From positions 1 through 8,724 of the forward strand of contig WRCJ01000063.1 in NCBI GenBank assembly GCA_009784085.1: DNA of 8,724 bases, read 5' to 3'. Under the pieces are notes generated by a model, which made no database searches, had not been told where the DNA came from, and saw only the letters and a program-made list of their open reading frames with translations. Shown piece after piece: positions 1 through 6,250 of the stretch (position 1 is its first letter; each line of letters begins with the position of its first letter). This DNA comes from Oscillospiraceae bacterium. GTDB lineage: Bacteria > Bacillota > Clostridia > Oscillospirales > UBA929. The position numbers were made by a program, and so were the translations under genes.

Positions 1-873
1 AAAGACATCGAAAAAGCGGTCATGTACCCCAATTCCGCCCGTGACGCGGATGGCCGTTTATTGGTGGCCGCCGCCATCGGATGTACCGCCGATATGCTGG
101 ATAGGGCGGCTGTCCTGATCGATGTCGGCGTGGACGCGCTGGTGCTCGACTCGGCTCACGGGCATTCGACGGGCATCATCAAAGCCCTCGAGGGGATCAA
201 ATCCCGGTGGCCGGACGCGCAGGTCATCGCCGGCAACGTGGCGACCGCCGACGCCGCGCGGGCGTTGTGCGAGAGCGGCGCAGACGCTGTCAAGGTCGGC
301 ATCGGGCCAGGCTCGATATGCACCACGCGCGTGGTCGCCGGCATTGGCGTGCCGCAAGTCACGGCGATTTACAACGCCGCTTGCGCGGCGCGCAGCTATG
401 GCGTGCCCATCATCGCCGACGGCGGCGTGCAATACTCCGGCGACGTGGTCAAGGCCCTGGCGGCCGGCGGCGACGTGGTCATGATCGGCGCGGCCTTCGC
501 CGGTTGCGAAGAGGCCCCCGGCGACAGCGAGATCTTCCAAGGCCGCCAATTCAAGGTCTACCGGGGCATGGGTTCCTTGGGCGCCATGCAGCAAGCCGGC
601 GGCAGCAGCGACCGCTATTTCCAGGAAGAGAGCAAAAAGCTGGTGCCGGAAGGCGTGGAAGGCCGCGTGCCCTACAAGGGGCCGCTTTCCGAGACCGTGT
701 TCCAGTTTGTGGGCGGCGTGCGATCGGGCATGTTCTATTGCGGCGCGCCCGATATCCCGTTTTTGCAGGCGCATGGCCAGTTCGTATCCATCACCAACGC
801 CGGCCTGCGCGAAAGCCACCCCCACGACATCTTCATCACCAAAGAAGCCCCGAACTATACGCCAAACCCATGA
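1..873 (+). CDS. guaB: IMP dehydrogenase, C-terminal part (5' end outside window)
   Basis: IMP dehydrogenase oxidises IMP to XMP with NAD+, the rate-limiting step of guanine nucleotide synthesis, in the cytoplasm. The frame is open from base 1, so the gene begins upstream. The first visible residues (KDIEKAVMYPNSARD) match the point where the catalytic barrel resumes after the CBS pair, so the presence of CBS domains cannot be judged. Visible hallmarks are the substrate-site segment LDSAHGHS, the catalytic cysteine loop GPGSICTTR (Cys codon 319-321), the phosphate-binding DGGVQYSGD, the flap segment YRGMGSLGAM, the Arg-Tyr dyad in SSDRYFQ, EGVEGRVPYKG, and the typical tail ITNAGLRESHPHDI-ITKEAPNY. 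The RGMGSLGAM and EGVEGRVPYKG segments argue for GuaB rather than GMP reductase. The TGA stop at 871-873 lies inside an ATGA, and the next gene starts 26 bases later. Confidence 0.97.
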   Translation, partial: KDIEKAVMYPNSARDADGRLLVAAAIGCTADMLDRAAVLIDVGVDALVLDSAHGHSTGIIKALEGIKSRWPDAQVIAGNVATADAARALCESGADAVKVGIGPGSICTTRVVAGIGVPQVTAIYNAACAARSYGVPIIADGGVQYSGDVVKALAAGGDVVMIGAAFAGCEEAPGDSEIFQGRQFKVYRGMGSLGAMQQAGGSSDRYFQEESKKLVPEGVEGRVPYKGPLSETVFQFVGGVRSGMFYCGAPDIPFLQAHGQFVSITNAGLRESHPHDIFITKEAPNYTPNP

Positions 874-903
874 GGCTGAATGACTGAGGAGGTACTAGCA
901 TGA
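870..903 (+). other. Two overlapping tiny ORFs bridging guaB and the isomerase gene, with the isomerase RBS
   Basis: An ATG at 870 overlaps the guaB stop (ATGA, 870-873) and reads MRLND before a TGA at 885-887. A second ATG at 880 reads MTEEVLA and stops at 901-903, overlapping the isomerase ATG at 900 (ATGA, 900-903). The second mini-ORF contains the strong Shine-Dalgarno GAGGAGGT (886-893), 6 bases before the ATG at 900, which decides the isomerase start. The reading frames and overlaps are directly visible. That ribosomes use these frames to couple guaB to the isomerase is inference; they could be chance products of a short spacer. Confidence 0.35.
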
Positions 904-1706
904 GGTATTGTTTCTCCACGGTGGGGTGCCCCGATTGGTCTTGGGGGGAGATTGTAGCCGCCGCCAGGGATTTAGGTTACGATGGCATCGAGTTGCGCGG
1001 CTTGGGCAAGGAACTCTTCACGCCCGATGCCGCGCCTTTCCGCCCCGGGCAAGTGTCCCAGACGATTGACGATCTGAAAGCCAAGGGGTTGGCCATCGCC
1101 TGCGTCTCCAGCGACGTGCTGCTGCACAGCGCCGAAGGCGACCAGTTGGGGCGCGCGGCGGCATACATTGCGTTAGCGGCCGCGCTTGGCGCCCCCTACG
1201 TGCGCGTGTTGGGCGACGATTGGGGGCAACCCGGCCAAAACGTGGACGAGGCGCGCGTGCGCGAACGCCTGTGCGCGCTATCCCCCCTGGCTGGGCAGGC
1301 CGGCGTTGTGTTGCTGGTGGAGACCAACGGCGTCTGGGCCGACACCGGCAAGTTGCGGCGCCTGTTGGAGGACGTGGCCAGCCCGCATGTGGCTGTCCTA
1401 TGGGATATCAACCATCCGGCGCGTTATTTTGGGGAATCGCCACGGACGACTTGGGGCAACCTGGGCGCCCTCGTCAAGCATGTCCACCTCAAGGATAGCG
1501 CCCTCGTCGACGGGACGCTTGTCTATAAGATGTTGGGTCACGGCGATTTGCCCATTGGGGAGGTATTGTCCCTGCTCAAGGGCGGCGGCTTTGCCGGCGT
1601 TTTGTCCATGGAGTGGGTCAAGCGGTGGAATGCCGACCTGGAAGACGCCGGCGTGGTTTTCCCCCACTTTATCTACAAAGCGAAAAAGATGTGGCAGCAG
1701 GCATAG
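900..1706 (+). CDS. Sugar phosphate isomerase/epimerase family protein (AP endonuclease 2-like TIM barrel)
   Basis: This 268-residue cytoplasmic protein has the xylose isomerase-like TIM-barrel fold, which in this superfamily isomerises or epimerises sugars and polyols at a divalent metal site. It starts MRYCFSTVGCPDWSW and then LGYDGIELRG, the usual first-strand and second-helix pattern. Likely metal ligands appear in order: Glu141 in LLVETNG, Asp169 and His172 in LWDINHPAR, His196 in HVHLKD, and Glu238 in LSMEWVKRW. The length is typical and the metal set looks complete, so it is probably active. The substrate cannot be told from sequence; family members include hydroxypyruvate isomerases, inosose isomerases and tagatose/psicose epimerases. 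The start at 900 is set by GAGGAGGT at 886-893. It sits between guaB and miaB with no obvious pathway link to either. The MiaB reading frame is already open inside its 3' end. Confidence 0.88.
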   Translation: MRYCFSTVGCPDWSWGEIVAAARDLGYDGIELRGLGKELFTPDAAPFRPGQVSQTIDDLKAKGLAIACVSSDVLLHSAEGDQLGRAAAYIALAAALGAPYVRVLGDDWGQPGQNVDEARVRERLCALSPLAGQAGVVLLVETNGVWADTGKLRRLLEDVASPHVAVLWDINHPARYFGESPRTTWGNLGALVKHVHLKDSALVDGTLVYKMLGHGDLPIGEVLSLLKGGGFAGVLSMEWVKRWNADLEDAGVVFPHFIYKAKKMWQQA

Positions 1707-1714
1707 GGGCGCCC

Positions 1715-1840
1715 CCGACGGGCATGGCAGACGTGACGGGCATGACGGGCGTGGCGGGGGGCATGACGGGCGTGGCGGGCACGACGGGCACGACGGGGGG
1801 CGTGGCGGGCGGCGTGACGGGCGTGACGGGCGTGACGGAT
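1715..1840 (+). repeat. In-frame 9/12-nt tandem repeat at the 5' end of miaB
   Basis: The stretch is built of units of the form RTG-ACG-GGC or RTG-GCG-GGC (9 nt), some with one extra GGC (12 nt). Clear units start at 1733, 1742, 1751, 1763, 1772, 1781, 1790, 1802, 1814, 1823 and 1832, and looser ones precede them. All unit lengths are multiples of three, so the MiaB frame is kept and encodes a Met/Val-Thr/Ala-Gly series. Most units carry a potential ATG or GTG start in the MiaB frame. GGG runs recur about every 9 bases with mostly 6-base loops from 1738 to 1830, which fits a canonical G-quadruplex pattern on the coding strand. Confidence 0.9.
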
Positions 1841-3046
1841 TACGACGCGCCCACGCAGCGGGATTTCATGGCGCGGGTGCGCGCGATGAGCGACGGGTTG
1901 CCGGCCCCTCCCCTGGCCTATGTGGACACGTACGGTTGCCAGCAAAACGAGGCCGATTCCGAGAGGTTGCGCGGGATGCTCGCGGAAATGGGCTATGCGT
2001 TCACCGACGACGAGTACGCGGCGGATGTCATCGTCATCAACACCTGCGCGGTGCGCGCGCACGCCGAGGTGCGCGTGCTGGGCAACGTGGGCGCGCTGGT
2101 ACACACAAAGCGCGCCAAACCCGATCAAATCATCGTGTTATGCGGCTGTATGATGCAGGAGCCGTCCAATGTGGAGAAAATCAAGCATTCCTACCGACAT
2201 GTGGATCTTGTTTTCGGCACGCATGCCCTCCCCCGGTTCCCGCAGTTGCTGTACAAGGCGCTCGGCCGGGCGGGCCGCTTCTTCGACCGCGACGAAGGAG
2301 GCGGCGAGATCGTCGAAGACTTGCCTGTCCGCAGGGGGCCGCGCCCCCGCGCATGGCTCTCCGTCATGTATGGGTGCGACAACTTCTGCTCGTACTGCAT
2401 CGTGCCCTATCTGCGCGGGAGGGAACGCAGCAGGGCGCCGGATCGCATCCTGGAAGAGGCCCGAGAGCTGATCGCCGACGGCTACACGGAACTGACCTTG
2501 CTGGGGCAGAACGTCAATTCCTACGGCAAGGGGCATGGCTTGGATTTCGCGGCTTTGCTCGGCCTCGTGTGCGCGATAGACGGTGATTTTAGCGTCGGCT
2601 TCATGACCTCCCACCCGAAAGACGCCACGCCGCGCCTGTTTGGGACCATGGCGGCAAACCCCAAGATGCGCCGGCACCTGCACCTGCCCTTCCAATCGGG
2701 CAGCGACCGCATTTTGTCGGCGATGAACAGAGGCTACACGCGGGATGGATACATCTCCCTCATCGACAATGCCCGGAGCCTCATGCCGGATCTCAACCTC
2801 ACCAGCGATGTCATCGTGGGCTTCCCCAACGAAACCGAGGAAGACTTCTCCAGCACACTGGATCTGATGCGCCGGATACGCTTTGACAATCTGTTCACAT
2901 TTATCTATTCCATTCGCCCCGGCACCCCGGCGGCCCGGCTACCCGACGATGTACCGGGCAGCGTCAAGCGGGAGCGCATGGCAAGGCTCCTGGCCTTGCA
3001 AGCGGCGATACGGAAGGAAAAGGCAGGGAGGGACCAAGTGAGATGA
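1724..3046 (+). CDS. miaB: tRNA-2-methylthio-N6-dimethylallyladenosine synthase (MiaB), apparently without TRAM domain
   Basis: MiaB is a radical-SAM methylthiotransferase that adds a methylthio group to i6A37 of tRNAs reading UNN codons. From the ATG at 1724 it is 440 residues. After a 39-residue Val/Met-Thr-Gly repeat, the N-terminal [4Fe-4S] cluster cysteines are Cys72 (TYGCQQNE), Cys108 (NTCAVRAHAE) and Cys142 (CGCMMQE). The radical-SAM motif CxxxCxxC is Cys218, Cys222 and Cys225 (YGCDNFCSYCIVPYLRG). TSHP, HLPFQSGS and DVIVGFPNETEEDF follow as in true MiaB. The protein stops just after the segment ending LLALQAAIRKEK, where the tRNA-binding TRAM domain normally begins. The start is uncertain: the frame is open from further upstream, a GTG at 1691 inside the isomerase gene and ATGs at 1742 and 1763 are alternatives, and none has a clear RBS. 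The stop overlaps the next ATG (ATGA, 3043-3046). Confidence 0.93.
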   Translation: MADVTGMTGVAGGMTGVAGTTGTTGGVAGGVTGVTGVTDYDAPTQRDFMARVRAMSDGLPAPPLAYVDTYGCQQNEADSERLRGMLAEMGYAFTDDEYAADVIVINTCAVRAHAEVRVLGNVGALVHTKRAKPDQIIVLCGCMMQEPSNVEKIKHSYRHVDLVFGTHALPRFPQLLYKALGRAGRFFDRDEGGGEIVEDLPVRRGPRPRAWLSVMYGCDNFCSYCIVPYLRGRERSRAPDRILEEARELIADGYTELTLLGQNVNSYGKGHGLDFAALLGLVCAIDGDFSVGFMTSHPKDATPRLFGTMAANPKMRRHLHLPFQSGSDRILSAMNRGYTRDGYISLIDNARSLMPDLNLTSDVIVGFPNETEEDFSSTLDLMRRIRFDNLFTFIYSIRPGTPAARLPDDVPGSVKRERMARLLALQAAIRKEKAGRDQVR

Positions 3047-3447
3047 AGGCAAAGAAACTGATTTACGCGGGGCTCGTGGTGGCGATGCTGGCCGTACTCG
3101 TCATGATGTCGGTTTACGCGGACAGGTTCGACGCTTCCTTTTCCAATCGCGTCATTCTGAGGGCTGCCACCGCCAAAGGCGCGACAAGCGAAATGGAAGA
3201 CGGGCACGCACGGGAGATCAGGGAGATCTTTGGCGGCAAAAAGCTCTGGCTCAACAATGAGATAAACACCAGCGGCCCGCAGATTATCTTTTCGAATGGC
3301 GATCAAAAACGTACATTGTATCTTTCCAGCAGCGACGGGACGGCTATCACGAACGACGGGAAGTCACTGCGCCTAACCGCCGACGAATGCCTGCGCGTTG
3401 CGGAAATCCTGGCGCAGTATGGTGTTGACAATCCATTTTCCCCATGA
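3043..3447 (+). CDS. Small membrane-anchored protein of unknown function
   Basis: I do not recognise this 134-residue protein. Residues 1-5 are basic (MKAKK) and residues 6-24 form one hydrophobic helix (LIYAGLVVAMLAVLVMMSV). This is a signal anchor, or a signal peptide without a lipobox, so the remaining ~107 residues are probably extracytoplasmic. That domain is polar, with strand-like stretches (QIIFSNGDQKRTLYLSS, GTAITNDGKSLRL) and an amphipathic C-terminal helix (TADECLRVAEILAQYG). It has one cysteine near the C terminus. The start is supported by GGGAGG at 3026-3031 and by the 4-base overlap with the miaB stop, which implies translational coupling. It is not the missing TRAM part of MiaB in another frame. 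Its TGA stop (3445-3447) falls in the first unit of the 8-nt repeat leading to mutS. Confidence 0.75.
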   Translation: MKAKKLIYAGLVVAMLAVLVMMSVYADRFDASFSNRVILRAATAKGATSEMEDGHAREIREIFGGKKLWLNNEINTSGPQIIFSNGDQKRTLYLSSSDGTAITNDGKSLRLTADECLRVAEILAQYGVDNPFSP

Positions 3448-3490
3448 CACCATGACACAATGACACCGTGATACCATGACACCATGACAC
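3443..3490 (+). repeat. 8-nt tandem repeat (CATGACAC), six units
   Basis: Six perfectly phased 8-base units run CATGACAC, CATGACAC, AATGACAC, CGTGATAC, CATGACAC, CATGACAC (3443, 3451, 3459, 3467, 3475, 3483). The next 8 bases in register, GCAAGGAG, contain the mutS Shine-Dalgarno. The first unit contains the stop of the upstream gene. Every unit keeps RTGA, including those with substitutions. Confidence 0.95.
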
Positions 3491-3513
3491 GCAAGGAGCT
3501 GCATCATGCCTAA
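3444..3513 (+). other. Ladder of six overlapping mini-ORFs leading into mutS
   Basis: Reading the 8-base repeat gives ATG-ACA-CCA-TGA at 3444-3455. Its TGA overlaps the next start by 4 bases, and the same happens for the mini-ORFs at 3452-3463, 3460-3471, 3468-3479 (GTG start) and 3476-3487. The last, from 3484, reads MTRKELHHA to a TAA at 3511-3513, crossing the mutS RBS and start codon. The first start overlaps the stop of the upstream gene (ATGA, 3444-3447). The frames are seen directly. Serial termination and reinitiation along the ladder is inference, since the mini-ORFs have no SD of their own. Confidence 0.4.
3493..3498 (+). promoter_or_regulatory. mutS ribosome binding site
   Basis: AAGGAG lies 7 bases before the ATG at 3506 and sets the mutS start. 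It occupies what would be the seventh unit of the upstream 8-base repeat, in exact register. Confidence 0.8.
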
Positions 3514-6130
3514 CGACACGCCGATGATGCGTCAATACCGGCTACTCAAGTCCCAGACCGGAAACTGCATCCTCTTTTTTCGGCTGGGCGATTTTTATGA
3601 GATGTTTGACGAGGACGCGCGCCTGGCCGCACGCGAACTCGACCTTACGCTGACCACCCGCGACCGGGGCGCCGAGCGCGAAGAGGATAGGACGCCCATG
3701 TGCGGCGTCCCCCACCATGCGGCCGAGGGCTACATCGCGCGGCTGGTGGCAAAGGGCTACAAGGTGGCGTTGTGCGAGCAAACCGAGGATCCCGCCGTGG
3801 CAAAGGGGCTGGTGCGCCGCGAGGTGGTACGCATCATCACGCCGGGTACGGTCGTCGACGCCTCTATGCTGACAGAGTCGCGCAACAACTATATCTGCTC
3901 GCTATGGCTGGACGATGACATGGCCGGGGTCGCTTTCGCCGATGTCACGACCGGCGAGGCTTACGCCACGCAGGCTGACGGCGCGGATCGCACGCGGCGT
4001 GCGCTGTGTGAGCTCGGGCGATTTGCCCCCCGTGAGGCCATCCTCAACGTGGCGGCGGCGGCGGCCGACCGGGAGATAACATCCTTCTTGGGCGAAAGCC
4101 TAGGGTGCCTGTGCGAGCCGGGCGACGAGGCCGACTTCGATATCGAGGCCGCCGAACGGGTGGTGTGCGAGCGTTTCTCCGCAAAGTCGCCCGAGGCGTT
4201 GGGGTTGGCGGACAAACCTGCGGCGTTGCGCGCGCTGGGCGGGTTGCTGACCTATCTCTACCGCGCCCAGAAGGGCGCACACAATGTCCTGGGCAACCTG
4301 CATGTTTACGACCGCAACCGTTTTATGGAACTCGGCCTTACGGACAGGCGCAATCTGGAGCTGACCGAGTCCAGGACCGCGGGCGGCAAAAAGGGCAGCC
4401 TACTGTGGGTGCTTGACCATACCAAGACCCCCATGGGAGGCCGCTTGTTGCGTGGCTGGCTGGAGAAACCCCTGCTGGCGCCGGTGGACATCCAACGCCG
4501 CCTGGACGGCGTGGAGGAGTTGTTCCGGGGCAGCGAAACCCGGGGCGAGCTCTTTATCGCGTTATCCGGCCTCACCGATATGGAGCGGCTGATCGGGCGC
4601 ATTGTCTACGGCACGGGCGGCGGACGCGACGCGCGCGCGCTGTGCGAGGCGCTTTTGCGCTTGCCCCGCATCAAGGGCCTGTTGGGCGGGATGCAGGCTG
4701 GAATCCTGCGGTCGCTGTTTGGTTCCCTCGACGAATGCGCCGATATATGCGACCGGCTGGACGCGACGTTGACGGAAGAACCGCCCCATTCTGTCAAGGA
4801 GGGGGGCGTCATCCGGGATGGGTTTGACCCGGAGGTCGACCGCTTGCGGGCCGTACTGCGCGATACCCGCGGCCTGGTGGCCGCCATGGAGGCTTCCGAG
4901 AAAGAGAAGACCGGCATCAAGAGCCTGAAGGTAGGGTACAACAGGGTCTTCGGGTACTACATCGAGGTATCGAAAAGCTATTTGGCCCAGGTGCCGGCGA
5001 GTTATACGCGCAAACAGACCATGACCAACGGGGAGCGGTACATCACCGAGCCGCTCAAGGAGATGGAAACCACCATCCTCACGGCCTCCGAACGGCTCAA
5101 AGCGCTGGAATTCGAACTCTTTGGCAAGCTCCGCGAGGAACTCTCCCTCCACACGGGACGCATTCAGCAGTCGGCGCGCGCCGCGGCCGGCGCCGACGCC
5201 CTTTGTTCGTTGGCCGAGGCGGCGGCGCGGTACCGTTATGCCAAGCCAGAGGTGGATTACTCCGATGCCGTCGAGATCAAGGAGGGGCGTCACCCGGTCG
5301 TCGAGCGCATGCTGGGGACCGGCCTGTTCGTGCCCAACGATACGATGCTTGACGGCACGGACGTGGCCGCCATTGTCACCGGGCCCAACATGGCGGGCAA
5401 ATCCACCTATATGCGCCAGGTAGCCCTCATCGTACTCATGGCGCAGATGGGCAGCTTTGTGCCGGCGCAGTCGGCGCGGGTGGGCGTGGTCGACCGCATC
5501 TTCACCCGCATCGGCGCCTCGGATGATTTGGCCGGCGGCCGATCCACCTTCATGGCGGAGATGACGGAGGTGGCCGCCATCCTCCAAGACGCCACACAGA
5601 AGAGCCTGCTCATCCTGGATGAGATCGGGCGCGGCACCTCCACGTTCGACGGCATGAGCGTGGCCCGCGCCGTGCTGGAGTATGTGGTGCGGACCACCAA
5701 AGCCAAGACGCTGTTCGCCACGCACTACCATGAGCTGACCGAGCTGGAGGACTTGATCGACGGTGTAAAAAACTACAACATCACCGTCAAGCGGCGGGGC
5801 GGGGAGATCATCTTCCTGCGCAAGATCGTCCCCGGCGGCGCCGACGACAGCTATGGCGTGGATGTGGCCGCGCTGGCCGGCTTACCTGACCGCGTGGTAC
5901 GCCGCGCCCGGGAGATTTTGCATGACCTGGAAGCCGGCGCGCCGGTCAGGCAGCATGGGCAGCGTGGCCGGAAAAAGGCGCCGCCGGAACCGGAGGCGCA
6001 GGTCAGCATGGCCGATATGGCCGCCGCCGAGTTGAAGGATACATTAAAGTCGCTCAACGTGGAGACGCTGACCCCCATCGAGTCGATGAATATGTTGTAC
6101 GAGCTCTCGACGCGGGCAAAGCAATCGTAG
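3506..6130 (+). CDS. mutS: DNA mismatch repair protein MutS
   Basis: MutS recognises mismatches and small loops in newly replicated DNA and starts repair through ATP-driven clamp formation. At 874 residues it is full length (E. coli MutS is 853). The mismatch-recognition domain begins near MMRQYRLLKSQ and carries the Phe-x-Glu motif in GDFYEMF (Phe30, Glu32). The connector and lever/clamp regions follow to about residue 560, including KVGYNRVFGYYIEV and ERYITEPLKEMET. The ATPase shows Walker A GPNMAGKST (626-634), the SDDLAGGRSTFMAEM signature, Walker B LLILDEIGRGTSTFDG (Asp705, Glu706) and His740 in FATHYHEL. The C-terminal tail ends with the usual TPIESMNMLYEL segment. QVSMAD at 832-837 occupies the place of the beta-clamp motif (QMSLF in E. 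coli) but is a poor match. All catalytic residues are present. No mutL follows within the window. Confidence 0.98.
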   Translation: MPNDTPMMRQYRLLKSQTGNCILFFRLGDFYEMFDEDARLAARELDLTLTTRDRGAEREEDRTPMCGVPHHAAEGYIARLVAKGYKVALCEQTEDPAVAKGLVRREVVRIITPGTVVDASMLTESRNNYICSLWLDDDMAGVAFADVTTGEAYATQADGADRTRRALCELGRFAPREAILNVAAAAADREITSFLGESLGCLCEPGDEADFDIEAAERVVCERFSAKSPEALGLADKPAALRALGGLLTYLYRAQKGAHNVLGNLHVYDRNRFMELGLTDRRNLELTESRTAGGKKGSLLWVLDHTKTPMGGRLLRGWLEKPLLAPVDIQRRLDGVEELFRGSETRGELFIALSGLTDMERLIGRIVYGTGGGRDARALCEALLRLPRIKGLLGGMQAGILRSLFGSLDECADICDRLDATLTEEPPHSVKEGGVIRDGFDPEVDRLRAVLRDTRGLVAAMEASEKEKTGIKSLKVGYNRVFGYYIEVSKSYLAQVPASYTRKQTMTNGERYITEPLKEMETTILTASERLKALEFELFGKLREELSLHTGRIQQSARAAAGADALCSLAEAAARYRYAKPEVDYSDAVEIKEGRHPVVERMLGTGLFVPNDTMLDGTDVAAIVTGPNMAGKSTYMRQVALIVLMAQMGSFVPAQSARVGVVDRIFTRIGASDDLAGGRSTFMAEMTEVAAILQDATQKSLLILDEIGRGTSTFDGMSVARAVLEYVVRTTKAKTLFATHYHELTELEDLIDGVKNYNITVKRRGGEIIFLRKIVPGGADDSYGVDVAALAGLPDRVVRRAREILHDLEAGAPVRQHGQRGRKKAPPEPEAQVSMADMAAAELKDTLKSLNVETLTPIESMNMLYELSTRAKQS

Positions 6131-6162
6131 CGGGCGGCGGGCGCGAGAGGTCAGAGTAAGAA

Positions 6163-6234
6163 GCATAAGGGGCATAAGGGGCATAAGGAGCATAAGGGGT
6201 GTATGGGTCATAGGAGGCATAGGGGGCACAAGGA
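6163..6234 (+). repeat. 9-nt tandem repeat (GCATAAGGG), eight units; array of SD-like sequences
   Basis: Eight contiguous 9-base units start at 6163, 6172, 6181, 6190, 6199, 6208, 6217 and 6226: GCATAAGGG twice, GCATAAGGA, GCATAAGGG, GTGTATGGG, TCATAGGAG, GCATAGGGG, GCACAAGGA. The 5' units are near-identical and the 3' units diverge. The tract ends 2 bases before the lipoprotein ATG at 6237. Most units hold an SD-like AAGGGG, AAGGAG, AGGAGG or AGGGGG. The rest of the mutS-lipoprotein spacer (6131-6162) shows no hairpin or promoter that I can support. Confidence 0.95.
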
Positions 6235-6250
6235 ATATGCGAAAAAATAG
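6203..6250 (+). other. Possible 15-codon ORF overlapping the lipoprotein start
   Basis: An ATG at 6203, preceded by AAGGGG at 6194-6199, opens a 15-codon frame (MGHRRHRGHKEYAKK) that ends with TAG at 6248-6250. It crosses the lipoprotein start codon at 6237 in another frame. The layout resembles the last mini-ORF before mutS. It may simply be a by-product of the repeat. Confidence 0.2.

Noticed and set aside
1186..2586. A 466-codon + strand frame spanning the isomerase and miaB genes.
   Set aside because: It overlaps two conserved genes in another frame and has Arg/Ala/Gly-rich shadow composition with no motif.
3000..3200. A sequencing frameshift as the cause of the short MiaB.
   Set aside because: The downstream frames give a clear membrane helix and its own RBS and ATGA overlap, and I see no TRAM-like residues in any + frame there.
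4562..5731. A 389-codon open frame on the minus strand inside mutS.
   Set aside because: It is a high-GC shadow of mutS, whose motifs are continuous on the + strand.
6131..6162. A terminator or promoter after mutS.
   Set aside because: The stretch is GC-rich but has no stem followed by a T tract, and no -35/-10 pair near consensus.
6044..6229. A minus-strand frame with Pro-Leu-Met repeats over the 9-nt array.
   Set aside because: It is the direct translation of the complement of the repeat and runs antisense into the mutS end, with no other support.
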